Below are positions 21,656-31,221 of a DNA stretch of 64,000 nt, one piece after another. This stretch comes from Mantis religiosa. Taxonomy: Eukaryota > Arthropoda > Insecta > Mantodea > Mantidae. The stretch's first letter is position 1; each line of letters starts with the position of its first letter. The DNA lies in contig CM060958.1 in assembly GCA_030765055.1 (NCBI GenBank), forward strand, positions 109,755,127 through 109,819,126, written 5' to 3'. The position numbers and the translations under genes were made by a program. The notes beneath the pieces are model-generated. The model had not been told where the DNA came from and ran no database searches. It saw only the letters and a program-made list of their open reading frames with translations.

Positions 21656-23005
21656 ACAAGCGAACGGGATTGCTCAGACGGTTTCTCTGTGGCCTGCATT
21701 CGGGACGCCCGGGTTCGATTCCCACGGCTGACCTACCTGACCCATGGGTTTTGGGGGGTTTTCACGGGTCGCTAGGTGAATGCTGGGTAGGTTAATTACA
21801 TCCCCCGAATTTCCTGTCCCTCCATTATCATTTCAGATCATCTCTCATCTGATGGTATCTTTTAGGGTAGAAGTGTCAGCTGGTGTCTTTGCGGTCCATG
21901 ACGGGAGATATGCTCTGAGGTGAACTACTTCCTCCTCTAGTAAAGTCTGTCTAGTCAAGGCGTTTGCAGTTCGGATTCAAAGAAAACTGACCCTACCGCC
22001 CAATAATGACCGTCATAAATGACCGTCTCCACACTTCAGAAATGGAACACTGTCGTTGAGAACCAATAACAACCCTGATTTTCTTGAAATGACTCCCCGT
22101 GGAGTCTCAGTTGCCAAAGTTCCAACTTCCAGTTGATCTGCTTCATTACGTGCAGAAATTCGTTGTGTGTCACGATGTGGAGACCGTGGGAGGGAAATGC
22201 AGTGGTAAATGAAGTAGTAGATAACTTTCAGTCAAGTGAAAATAATCAAAGTGATGACAACATTGTGAAAAAATTGGAAAGTGTTGCTGACCCGAGTTAT
22301 GTTATTGGAGAAGCCTCAAAAAACAAAGTTATAGCGGGAACTGTTTCTAAGAAAATTCAAGCGCTTATTTTGAACACATAAAAATGTGCTGAAAAATACT
22401 TTTGGTAAGGGGTCGTGCAATGAACCTGATAAATTCTTGGTATGCACAGAAATACAGTAAGAAATACTGTGACGAAAGGAATACCAAAGACGCCGATCAA
22501 GTGTGAAAACAAATGGAAACATTTCTCTAAAGTAGACAATTTCACATGCGGTTTAATTCACCGAGAAATTTAGAAGGAAGAGTGCCCACCTTAGATGAAT
22601 TGGTTGCACATTTGCAAGAAATTTGTGATTTTCCTTATGGGCACTACACTTTGCGCGGCCCCGAAAGAACTGGGAGAAGTAGGGCCGGGGTTGTAAAACG
22701 ATTATAAGGGTTCGTCAAAGGAGTCTGCCGACGTGCACACGTGTTAACTAACCATACTTTAGGTCGGTTGCCATCCCGCAGTAGGGGAGCGTGTTCGTTG
22801 TCCTAGCCTCTCGAGGGAAGTCTCTAAGTAAACGTAAGGATCCTGCCCTCTGTACTGTCGTGCAACCTTGGGTCGCCACCCTTTGTCTCCTCTCGCCTCA
22901 TGCTTCCTCCCGGGGGTGCCCCACTTGGAGGCATAGCAACAATGGGCCCAACATGGTGGCCTACGTAGCGAATCCCCTCCGTAGTGAAGTCCTAATCCTA
23001 CGCTG
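21656..23005 (+). mobile_element. SINE F split by a Tc1-like element
   Basis: The plus-strand SINE F has a tRNA-like head with box B (GGGTTCGATTCC, about 21710) and a body up to CTTCCTCCTC at 21938. It resumes after the inserted element at 22760 with GGTCGGTTGCC and runs to about 23005. Compared with uninterrupted copies the two halves join at a TA, the target of the inserted element. Confidence 0.75.
21943..22759 (+). mobile_element. Short Tc1-like element, copy A
   Basis: The 817-bp element is flanked by TA at 21941-21942 and 22760-22761. It has imperfect inverted ends of about 28 bp beginning AAGTCTGTCTAGTCAA. It keeps only the 5' part of a transposase gene: GMHRNTVRNTVTKGIPKTPI, KCENKWKHFSKVDNFTCGLI and PYGHYTLRG, broken by stops and shifts. 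The catalytic region is deleted up to a 3' segment shared with copy B. Non-autonomous deletion derivative, nested in a SINE F. Confidence 0.85.
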
Positions 23006-23035
23006 AAACAATTAAATGTGTAGTGTTTAACGCCC

Positions 23036-23255
23036 GCTTTTACTACATACGGCACCGCAGGCGGTGACACTGATGATGCATGAGATGAAGATGGAGCATC
23101 GGTGGAATGAGATGGCGGGGGAAACCGGAGGTCCCGGAGAAAACCCGCCCCAACGCCGTGTTGTCCAAAACAAATCTTAGTTTGCGGTCGCCTGGGATCG
23201 AAACCGGGCCGCCTTGGTGAGAGCCAAGCGGTCTAACCACTGGGCCACGGCGTCA
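23036..23255 (-). mobile_element. SINE E copy
   Basis: On the minus strand a tRNA-like head (GTGGCCCAGTGGTTAGACCG, then CGGTTTCGATCCC as box B) leads a body with GGGCGGGTTTTCTCCGGGA. It ends near GTAGTAAAAGCGGGC. It is shared with 5290-5536. The head resembles tRNAs with a long variable arm, but acceptor pairing is not visible. Confidence 0.75.
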
Positions 23256-23287
23256 CTAGATGAGAGATGATACCAAATTCGGGGGAT

Positions 23288-23800
23288 GTAATTAACGTAC
23301 TGTCCAGCAACGCAAAGAAGGTCCCTGAAATGTATGTGCCGCCTTACATAGTGGGACAAGGACAGCGAATGTGTGTGACAGAGAACGCCTGCTACATAAG
23401 GAGCAGAACCGTTAAAAATGCGCCCTATTCACTTTGTACACTAAAATCCAAAAGATTCATTCACAAATGTAGAAGCCGTCAGAATGTTTTTGAATGGTCT
23501 GTAACTGTACTGACATGGGGTGTCATAAATCTGTACAGGGAGGGTGTGGGAACCTTCACCAACCCTCCTGCGTCTCAGGCCTCGAAGTCTTACTCTCCTG
23601 CGGAGGACAGTACCCAGCATTCGCCTGGCGAACCAGGAAAACCCCCGAAAAAAACCCACGGTTCAGGTAGGTCAGCCATGGGAATCGAACCCGAATCTCC
23701 CAAATCTCCCGAATGCGAGCCACAGATGAAACCTGTTGAACTCTTAATTGAACCTCGCGAGCATGCTGTCCGCTACGCCACTGCACTGTGCCGCAGTAGA
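23288..23800 (-). mobile_element. SINE F, variant with a second body type
   Basis: In minus-strand reading the head includes GGTTTCATCTGTGGCTCGCA and box B GGGTTCGATTCCC. The body GCTGACCTACCTGAACCGTG follows, then a second block of about 330 bp beginning GTACTGTCCTCCGCAGGAG. The second block also occurs alone at 32.25, 44.82 and 52.46 kb, so this copy shows that the two belong to one composite element. Confidence 0.75.
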
Positions 23801-25061
23801 TAGGTAGGTAGGTACCTGACTGCTACATGTAGGCAGAGAGGATAAGTTTTTGTGTGCGTGCATTCACCGTCCGACGCCGCTCTTTCCCCCTTCCTCCGCA
23901 AACCGCCGCCCTCCCCCTCCGCCCAGTATAAAGGAACCCCTTCCCTCTCATATACGCAAGCAAGTCTTATACTACCAGACCTTTCATGTTGGCTTGGCCA
24001 GCACAAACATGGGATCGTCGGCTGCCTCTTCCTACTACAAAGAAATAAGATTCTAGAGGAAGCTTTTTTTTTTTTTTACTTTCCTCTCTCGCAGTCTGGT
24101 GCGGTAACCAGAAGATACGACGGGTATTCATTGCTGTACTCTCTTGCCACACCTACTTCACATGGTAATGGTTACCTCCATAAGTCGACCGTCAATTCTC
24201 TGCCACAAAGGAAGATATTATTATTTCCCTGCCCAGTCTTCTGCTTACAGATACCTCTTTCGTTTCTTTATCTTAGGAGTCCCCAGGCATGTTAAGCACT
24301 TTAAAAAATCACTTCAGATTTCTAAAAACAGCTGCTTGCGTGGACAACAAACAAAATTCAAATGGCAGTGGCCAGTCGTACCAACTTAAGGCTACCCATT
24401 TGTGAAAAAACCTTAAATCCACAATTTGCTTCGATTTATTTGAAAAGTTAACACTATTATTGTAGTATTAACAATAGTTCACACACCAATTTTCAGACCT
24501 TCGTTAAAAATAGTTCTTGTGAAATTATTATACTTACTGTTTTATTATCACTTAATTAAACTGCTCCACACGATGCAATTTTAATTTGAGAAAAATAATA
24601 TTTATAAATTATACTCATAAGCACATTATTAAGTCAATTCATGAGACGAAATTTTAATCTGACCCATGGTTGAGTTTGTTATTTAATTGCAAAACCTCTT
24701 GGTTACATTATAAAAAAAATCATTTCATCAACTTCCTTTTGTATTATTTTTATGCAAACACACACATTTTATATTTTAAAAAGTCATCGTATACAGTAAT
24801 TTATATTTTGAAAAGCGCTGAAAATTAAAAATTATGAGAAAATAAACAAAATAGCTGATTTGGAACATTTAAATCGTCACGTGACACGTTTAAAGGGTCG
24901 CATGGCATTAAGAAATTAGGAAATTCAAATACAAGGAAAACTTTTGCAATTTTTGACTGATTTTCACAGATGTGTATCCTTAAAAATGGTTTTAAACAAA
25001 CGTGCGTTGGTAACTGCCCCCTCCTAGGCTTGACATATACTAAATAAACTTTCATTCACTA
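23801..25061. other. Unassigned DNA with a possible promoter
   Basis: 23.85-23.97 kb is GC-rich (CCCCCTCCGCCC) and followed by AGTATAAAGG at 23926-23935, a possible TATA-type core promoter. Several open frames of 60-147 codons overlap here but are not recognised. From 24.4 kb on the DNA is AT-rich and featureless. Confidence 0.3.
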
Positions 25062-25391
25062 ATGACGTATGAAATAACTTACTGGGGTAACTCTGTAGAT
25101 GCCAAAAAAGATTCAGGTATCCAAAAGGATAATGCGAATAATGTCAGGCAAGAAGATCAGCTCAACACAAACTACTTTTCACTCAAAAAGTTTGGTATCT
25201 TACCATTAACTTACGAGAATATACTAGCTGTATTGTCATCGGTAAAAGATAAACAGAAAAATTCTCTAAAATTGCTGATATTTACAATAAAGGGGTTGGA
25301 TGCAGAAAATATTTACACGGACCAACCAATTATTTACTATCATTCCACAAGGGGCTATACCACAATGGTACAGTATTGTTTAATTCATTAA
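25062..25391 (+). pseudogene. LINE (jockey-type) reverse transcriptase fragment
   Basis: The frame starts YEITYWGNSVDAKK and continues with FSLKKFGILPLTYENILAVL. This corresponds to the segment after the polymerase core in jockey-like reverse transcriptases, where WGNS and FKKLxILPLxxxYI are conserved. The central Q-K-x-x-I-R-x-M segment is degenerate, and the last 35 codons no longer match. No catalytic FADD box lies upstream, so the element is truncated. It ends beside a SINE A. Confidence 0.55.
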
Positions 25392-25397
25392 TAGAGC

Positions 25398-25637
25398 GGC
25401 CGCCTCGGTAGCGTAGATGGTAGCATGTCTGCCTCATGTTCAAGAGGTCCCGAGTTCTAATCTCGGTCAGGGTGAGTTACCTGGATAAGGTTTCTCAGGG
25501 GTTTTCCTTATCCTAAAATACGAATGTCGGGTAACTATAAGCTCCATGAACCCTGGGCTCATTTGAGCATCATTTCACCCATTCCATTCATCGCCCTATA
25601 TGTCTTAACGTTGTAGGACGTAAATTAAAAAAAAAAA
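25398..25637 (+). mobile_element. SINE A, well preserved copy
   Basis: Plus-strand reference copy: head GCCTCGGTAGCGTAGATGGT with box A, box B GTTCTAATC (one change), then GGTGAGTTACCTGGATAAGG. The conserved GGGCTCATTTGAGCATCATT body follows, then an end at GGACGTAAATTA plus an A-run. Confidence 0.92.
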
Positions 25638-25639
25638 TA

Positions 25640-25900
25640 GAAGAGCCAGACTGAAAAATTCAATGCCATAGCCGGGATATAAACCACGGAGCTCCCAGTC
25701 TCCGTCTGGTTGCTCTAAACTACTGAGCTACTATGGCCAACATGCCAACATGCCTATATGACATTAAATTCTCCAACTGACTCTGTGTTTCCCTGTTAAA
25801 ACTCTAGGGGCTCTCATATACAATGAAATACTCAACTTGTGTGGCGACTTAGCATGCTGTAAGTACTTAAGTCCCAGGTTTCATAGTTAAACCACTACTT
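25640..25900 (-). mobile_element. SINE C copy
   Basis: Minus-strand tRNA-like segment (GGCCATAGTAGCTCAGTAG, box B about GTTTATATCC) is flanked by AATTTTTCAGTCTGGCTCT on one side. On the other side is a body with GAGAATTTAATGTCATATAG. Related copies lie at 26.9, 42.8 and 43.5 kb. Confidence 0.7.
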
Positions 25901-26889
25901 TTAGGTAAATTGATAGAAATTGAACATTCTTTCCACACTAGACGTGTCTAGGCTAAAGTTTGGATGAATAGAAGGCTTGATACATAAGTAACTTCAAAGA
26001 TTTAACAAACGCTTAGCGAATCTACTTTTTAGGAAAATATGAACAACTGATTCACGTTTCCTCAACTGAACTGGATAGGATGTTGTCAAATACATCGAGA
26101 ATTTAATGCCATATTGTCTTGTTACCACATTTGCTTAGATCAACGATGCCTAAACCAAAAAATCCTGGTTCAAACCCCGTTTAAACCATCGAAATTTTGG
26201 ATCTTATTCCACCTTTACACTCTACCTATACACACCTTGTGTGGAAGAACTATTATTAGCAGTAATGTTTCTGATGTGTTCTAGACGTACCTATACATCG
26301 CCTTTCTTGTTTTGAACCTAAATATCGCGACTTCTTCTCCAGAGGACAATGCATTTTCAGACTGCAAGTGAATACATAAGTTGGAAAGTGAGAGCGACGC
26401 ACATCTCAGGGCGTTGGACGCTGTGGGAAACAACCAGACCGGGAGATGAGTACACTCGGGGACGGAATACCAAAATGTCCGGGTATGTACACTCCTCCTG
26501 CATCTGAATATATCATTGTTCTACGGAACGCACGTAAAAAGGCTCCGGGAAATGTGGCAGGAACTGTCACTGCAATGTCTCAGGTTTAGCCCTTTGCAGC
26601 CCGATTTGTTTTTGAGCAAAACATCTTTTTAAAACTTGTCTTAGATCATTTCGTATTGGTGGTTCAGTTTCACAAGGACTGAACGTCACTGATCGACATT
26701 TCAATTCCAGGAATTAACCTAGGTTGGTTTCTCGCTATAGTACTACTATATGTGGTGGACCCAACTAAAATAAACGGTGATTGACATTCCTAAGTATCAC
26801 TATAGAGAATATACCTTTGGTATTTGTGTTAGAAAAACTGTTAACAAGACAACTAATGTAAATTAATACTTCCTGCAAACTAGTCATGT
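25901..26889. other. Mostly unassigned; possible SINE C remnants
   Basis: Words such as CACACCTTGTGTGGAAGAAC at 26230-26250 resemble the outer end of SINE C at 43.8 kb. Otherwise nothing is recognised. Confidence 0.35.
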
Positions 26890-27115
26890 GAAAGGCAAGG
26901 TTTTGGATAAATAGACATTGCAATCCCATAGCTGGGTTTGAACCACATATCTATCGATCTCCTGTAGAGTAGTCGGGTGATTAAATGTCATGCTAGCATG
27001 TTGCCGTGGTAGCTCAATGGCCAAAAATAACTGGGCGAGACCGGGAGATGCGTGGTTCAAATCCCTACCATGGCATTCAATTGTTCAGTCTGACTCTACA
27101 ATCCAAGATACTTAA
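26890..27115. mobile_element. Two SINE C heads in inverted order
   Basis: A minus-strand head is seen around 26920-26965 (GCTGGGTTTGAACCACATAT). A plus-strand head at 27000-27085 has box A TAGCTCAATGG and box B GGTTCAAATCC, followed by TTCAATTGTTCAGTCTGACT. The arrangement is head to head. Confidence 0.6.
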
Positions 27116-27139
27116 CTTTAATTTTTTGCTAGTTTTAAG

Positions 27140-27291
27140 CCAGAGGAAGACAGCTTCGAGATTTGTGACGTATTTCAACTGTGAGCGAGGCCTGCAGTGC
27201 GTGTGACGTCAGGCAAAAGCCGTGTAGTACCAAGCTGCCTATATAAATAGCGCTGTGAGTACACAATCTGAGGGTTCAGTCAGGTGTAGCA
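27140..27291 (+). promoter_or_regulatory. 152-bp promoter-like repeat, copy 2
   Basis: This better preserved copy has a perfect CRE palindrome TGACGTCA at 27204-27211, an upstream TGTGACGTA, and a TATATAAATA box at 27240-27249. An arthropod-style initiator word TCAGT lies at 27276-27280, about 36 bases after the TATAAA. This order is what an RNA polymerase II core promoter looks like. Being dispersed with sharp ends (other copy at 19488), it is probably part of a mobile element such as an LTR. Confidence 0.55.
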
Positions 27292-28246
27292 CACTCGATG
27301 ACAACAATGTAGCTGCCACGTACCAATTGCAATTGTTAAATTTACAATGTGATGGTTTATTGAAGGACAAATATACACACAAGAAAGACTTGGCTGCTTT
27401 TTACAAGAATGTCCCCCAAACCAGATTTCCGAGGTTGTATTCACTTGCCACACGGACAATGTGTATGTTTGGCTTGACATGTATGCAAACATTTTTTTTT
27501 CTGTTATGAAATCAGACTTTAGACGTTAGCTAAAGTCCAAATCCCGAAGTACCTTGTCATATCACAATCTAACATGCAGCCTTCGATTACAAATTTCACA
27601 GACATTACGTCCTGACATTGATAAACTAGTTGAGGAAAAAAAAAAAAAAAAAAACGATACAGAAAGTGTCGGAAAATGTCCACATAATTCTGTTCTGAGT
27701 GGGTCTCCTTTAATTTGCAGAGAAAATTACTTTGTTTCATTCTATTTACTTTATAACATGCCTGTCCTTCAGATAAAATGAGTTGAAGTTTTATATATTT
27801 TCTCATAGCACAAAGCTAAAATGTAATTGTTTATAAACTATTACCAATTGTTTAATTAAAGCAGTCAGCATTAATATTACAACACCCAAGATGTAAGTTG
27901 TATATATTATTAATACCCGATACGTTTCCTGTTTTTTCCTATGCTGTCGAAGCCCCAATACATCAAACTATATCCTTCCTCTTGGACAGCAGAAATCAGT
28001 GCGGTGACGTCACACGCTAACCTGCCTTTCGTTCGGGAGCATATTTGTCGGTTAGAGCTGACGGAGCTGACGTCACAACGCCATTAACTTCTTCCTCTGT
28101 TTTAGGTTATACTGATTTGATCAAAAGATTGAAGCTTGTAGTAACAAGAGAGGAGAATTATTGAAAGTTAACCTTTCCAAGTAGAATTGATTACCCACCT
28201 CGAACAACGAATAATTACGTTACGAGACTGGTAAGAGTTAATATAT
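27292..28246. other. Unassigned DNA with two CRE palindromes
   Basis: TGACGTCA occurs perfectly near 28004 and again near 28070, 66 bases apart, in a short GC-richer stretch. No gene was recognised downstream. 27636-27655 is an A-run. Confidence 0.4.
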
Positions 28247-28259
28247 ATCATGAACCATT

Positions 28260-29353
28260 AAGACTTGAGCTTTGCTGACGAAGAATATGCTCAATTTCTT
28301 CTCGGGCAGCAAGTCAGGTGAAAAGACGATTAGATATCAACGTTTCGGTAGCGTGCATCTCTCCCATCATCAGGATATTCAATAAATGTTACAACCACAA
28401 ATGAATCATTAGATATAACACAAATATAAACAAAGTTAAAACACTATCAAAATTCGCATTACTAAACAAAATACTGTTTTCAGTAAATTAAATACCAGGC
28501 CAGGAGTTGGCGTGAGTATAGAAAATTAATTGGTTCAAAGAAACGTAACTAATTAACTTGCTTATCAAGCTGTATTGATCTGTGCTTCTTAAGTCGATGG
28601 ATTTCCATTTGTAAGTCCGGTTTCCAAGAGGAGCTGAACTGAAATCCAGCATCACGATTAAGCCTGCTCCTTTCGGAGGAAATGGCCAAAGCCTCCTTAA
28701 TTCTCCGCTGCCAATAACTGTTGCATATTGCCAAGATGGTCGTCCCTGTGAATGTGGGACACCGTATATAGGACAAACCGGAAGGACCATCGCTACGAGA
28801 ATTATCGAACATGAACGGAGCATTCGTTTAATGCAACCTGAGAAGTCTGGACTGACAGAGCATTGTTTTGATAACGACCATAGAGTCATCTTTCAGAAGA
28901 CGACCATCTGGACAAAACGTAAGAGTTACTGGGAGGGGAGAATTAAGGAGGATCAGGCCATTTACTCCTAAAGGAGCAGGCTTAATCGTGATGCTGGATT
29001 TCAGTTCAGCTCCTCTTGTAAACTGGCCTTACAAATGGAAATCCGTCGATTTAAGAAGCACAAATCAATACAGCTTGATAATCAGTTAAGTAGTTACGTT
29101 TCTTTGAACCAATTAATTTTCTATACTCACGCTATCTCCTGACCTGGCATTTAATTTACTGAAAACAGTCTTTTGTTCAGTGATGCGAATTTTGATAGTG
29201 TTTTGTCTTCGTTTATATTTGTGTTATATCCAGCGTTTCATCTGTGGTTATAACATTTAATAAATATCCTGATGATGGGAGAGATGCACACTCCCGAAAC
29301 GTGGATTTCTAATCGTCTTTTCACCTGGCTTGCTGCCCGAGAAGAAATTGAGC
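28260..29353 (+). mobile_element. Penelope-like element with inverted arms
   Basis: The right part (28741-29353, plus strand) encodes the GIY-YIG endonuclease segment and the 3' end of a Penelope-like retroelement. The left part (about 28289-28730) is the same 3' end in reverse orientation. The 13-base word ATCATGAACCATT flanks the whole at 28247-28259 and 29354-29366, so both arms arrived together in one insertion. Partial, inverted, 5'-truncated arrangements are a known habit of Penelope-like elements. The reverse transcriptase domain is absent. A third copy of the 3' end lies at 5551-5848. Confidence 0.85.
28741..28971 (+). pseudogene. Penelope-like GIY-YIG endonuclease fragment
   Basis: The 76-codon frame reads CECGTPYIGQTGRTIATRII then EHERSIRL, SGLTEHCFDNDHRVIF and YWEGRIKE. 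It carries the paired cysteines, the Y-I-G motif with its arginine, the histidines of the Penelope-type endonuclease and the final glutamate region. In retroelements of this group the domain sits at the C-terminus after the reverse transcriptase and cuts target DNA. The frame ends early at a TAA compared with the left arm, which reads on through about 50 more codons on the other strand. Confidence 0.75.
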
Positions 29354-29366
29354 ATCATGAACCATT

Positions 29367-30369
29367 GTTTTTAGCTAATTACTAACACGTATGTTACTAG
29401 CGAGGTAATGGAAGACTAGTCCAGAGGTGAATTTTGAGTAGAAAGCCAGATTTATTTACTTCGGTGTTCTGTGGTTTCCTTTTTGTGCAGGGCAAGCGTC
29501 TCCAGAAGTCCCAACACCTCCCGAGTTCACAGCCCTCCGGGCGGCACAGGAACGGACACGCAGTCTTTCTTTCCTGTTTTTCTGTAGCTATTTCGCCCTT
29601 TCCTTTGCCTCTACAGAATTCTACTCGTTTCTCTCTGCGATATCATTCTGGCAGGAACATGTACAGTCTCCTTTAATAACAATACCATATTTTAAGAAAT
29701 TCTTTTTACACGAGTAAAAATATTTATTTTAGGAGAACACATTTCGCTTGTTCACATGAAAATTAATTAGTTTGATAATGCCTTTGCTTTTCTTATACTT
29801 TGCTTCAGTCATCTTTCTTTGCTGTGTTATAAATCACTAACATTGCCACCCTCAGAACTTCCTTCTTCACACGGTATTCCGATCTTTTCTTTAGTCTTTC
29901 CCCATCCCTTTTTGCTTCACATCTGTATAAAATTATTTTCCTTCCAACTCCTACCTTGTTCACTATATCTATGTGCCTTATATGTGAAGAAAAATTCCTT
30001 TGTAGTGTTCGAAGACGTACAACATTTTAAATCACTGCAGGCTACAAAATTTAGGCCCGTTTCAGCTTTCTTGGTCTATTTTAAAACTTTTATTTTAAGA
30101 ACTTTACATTTTTTCTTTCTTCATTTCACCTTCTTTCGACTGCATTTCTGCTTGCATTTCATTTAAAAAGCTTTCGTACTGTCAGAAATTGGGTTTTTAA
30201 GCAAAATTGTCTTATATTTCAGATACATACATCTGGATGTCACTTTATAAGTTAAATGTATCAAACTCTCGCTGCAGCTTGCAGAACCACACGTAGGTAG
30301 TCTATAAATAGCACTATTTTGGGGGAAATTACAGGCTTCTTTGTGAAAATGGCTGTTATAATGATTCTT
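29367..30369. other. Unassigned DNA
   Basis: A 115-codon pyrimidine-rich plus-strand frame at 29819-30166 is hydrophobic by composition. No family is recognised. Confidence 0.35.
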
Positions 30370-30571
30370 CAACCTTAAGTCATATCGAACGATGCATGAA
30401 ATAGGTGAAGTAATCTCAAATGAGTCAAGGATCCACAGAGCTTAGAGTTACCAAAGTTCATCTCTTGGGATAAAGCAAAACTCCTGGAAAAACCTTGTCC
30501 CTGAAGAGATTCGAACTCTGGAACATTTAAAACCTGAGGTAGGTATGCTATCGCCATACGACAGAGGCGGT
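30370..30571 (-). mobile_element. SINE A, old copy
   Basis: Minus-strand body and a strongly decayed tRNA-like head; the region before box B has a deletion compared with the copy at 25.4 kb. Confidence 0.75.
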
Positions 30572-30730
30572 TTTAATGATATTAATGGCGATCCATATAA
30601 ACCTGAACCATTTCAATAGGCCACAATTTCCATTTGAAAGTTCGTAGAATGTAGAAATTTATTTTAATGATCTCGTTGGCTCTGGGAGATTTCACTACAC
30701 TGACAATTGCTGACAGTTGACAGTCTTAAA

Positions 30731-31221
30731 TGTCCATTTTCTGTGATACGACTGTAGACTGGGTATCTTCAAGACATTACTGGAGCAGTTGGATGATATC
30801 GCATTGAGAGAAGGTTATTTCCAGCAAGTTGGAGCAACGTGCCACACATCTAATGACACCATGGAACTTGTAACCAGTTTCTTTGATAATGGAACAGTCT
30901 CAAAACGTTTGTTGCCCCCCAGATCCCCTGACCTAACCTCACCGGTTATTTTCTTGTGGGAGTGTCTCAAAAATAGAGTGTACAAGAATAGACCACGGAC
31001 AACTGATGTTCTCAAAGAATCCATTCGAACCGAAATAAGTAACATTGGCGAGGATACTCTCTGTAAAACTTCAGAGAATATGGTGAGACGAGTGCACACA
31101 TGTATAAATGCTGGTGAAGGACACTTCCAACATTTTCTCTGAGATGTAAATAGTGTAATGTAATGTCCCATATGTGTATTACATTCTCCAAAGTTTTACG
31201 TGTGTCCTATTATTGTTTCAG
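30731..31221 (+). pseudogene. Tc1/mariner-superfamily transposase, C-terminal half, catalytic residues lost
   Basis: The 117-codon frame starts at 30789 and ends at 31142. It reads LREGYFQQVGATCHTSNDTM, then PPRSPDLTSPVIFLWECLKN and a C-terminal segment ending EGHFQHFL. Relatives have YFQQDGA and PxDFFLWG. Here the second and third catalytic aspartates are both valine, by GAT-to-GTT type changes, although the frame is open to its natural end. The copy at 8.24 kb keeps the second aspartate. The 3' untranslated part is also shared with 50.2 kb. Confidence 0.8.

Noticed and set aside
22759..23240. 103- and 65-codon genes on the minus strand
   Set aside because: They lie inside SINE F and SINE E copies.
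23190..23255. A tRNA gene with a long variable arm on the minus strand
   Set aside because: The sequence is the head of SINE E, shared in part with 5.5 kb; no terminator or closed acceptor stem.
23850..24300. 147-codon gene at 23852
   Set aside because: Low-complexity start, overlapping frames on both strands and no family match; only the TATA-like box is noted.
29819..30166. Membrane protein from a hydrophobic 115-codon frame
   Set aside because: Hydrophobicity comes from a pyrimidine-rich strand; no start context, no splice sites, no family.
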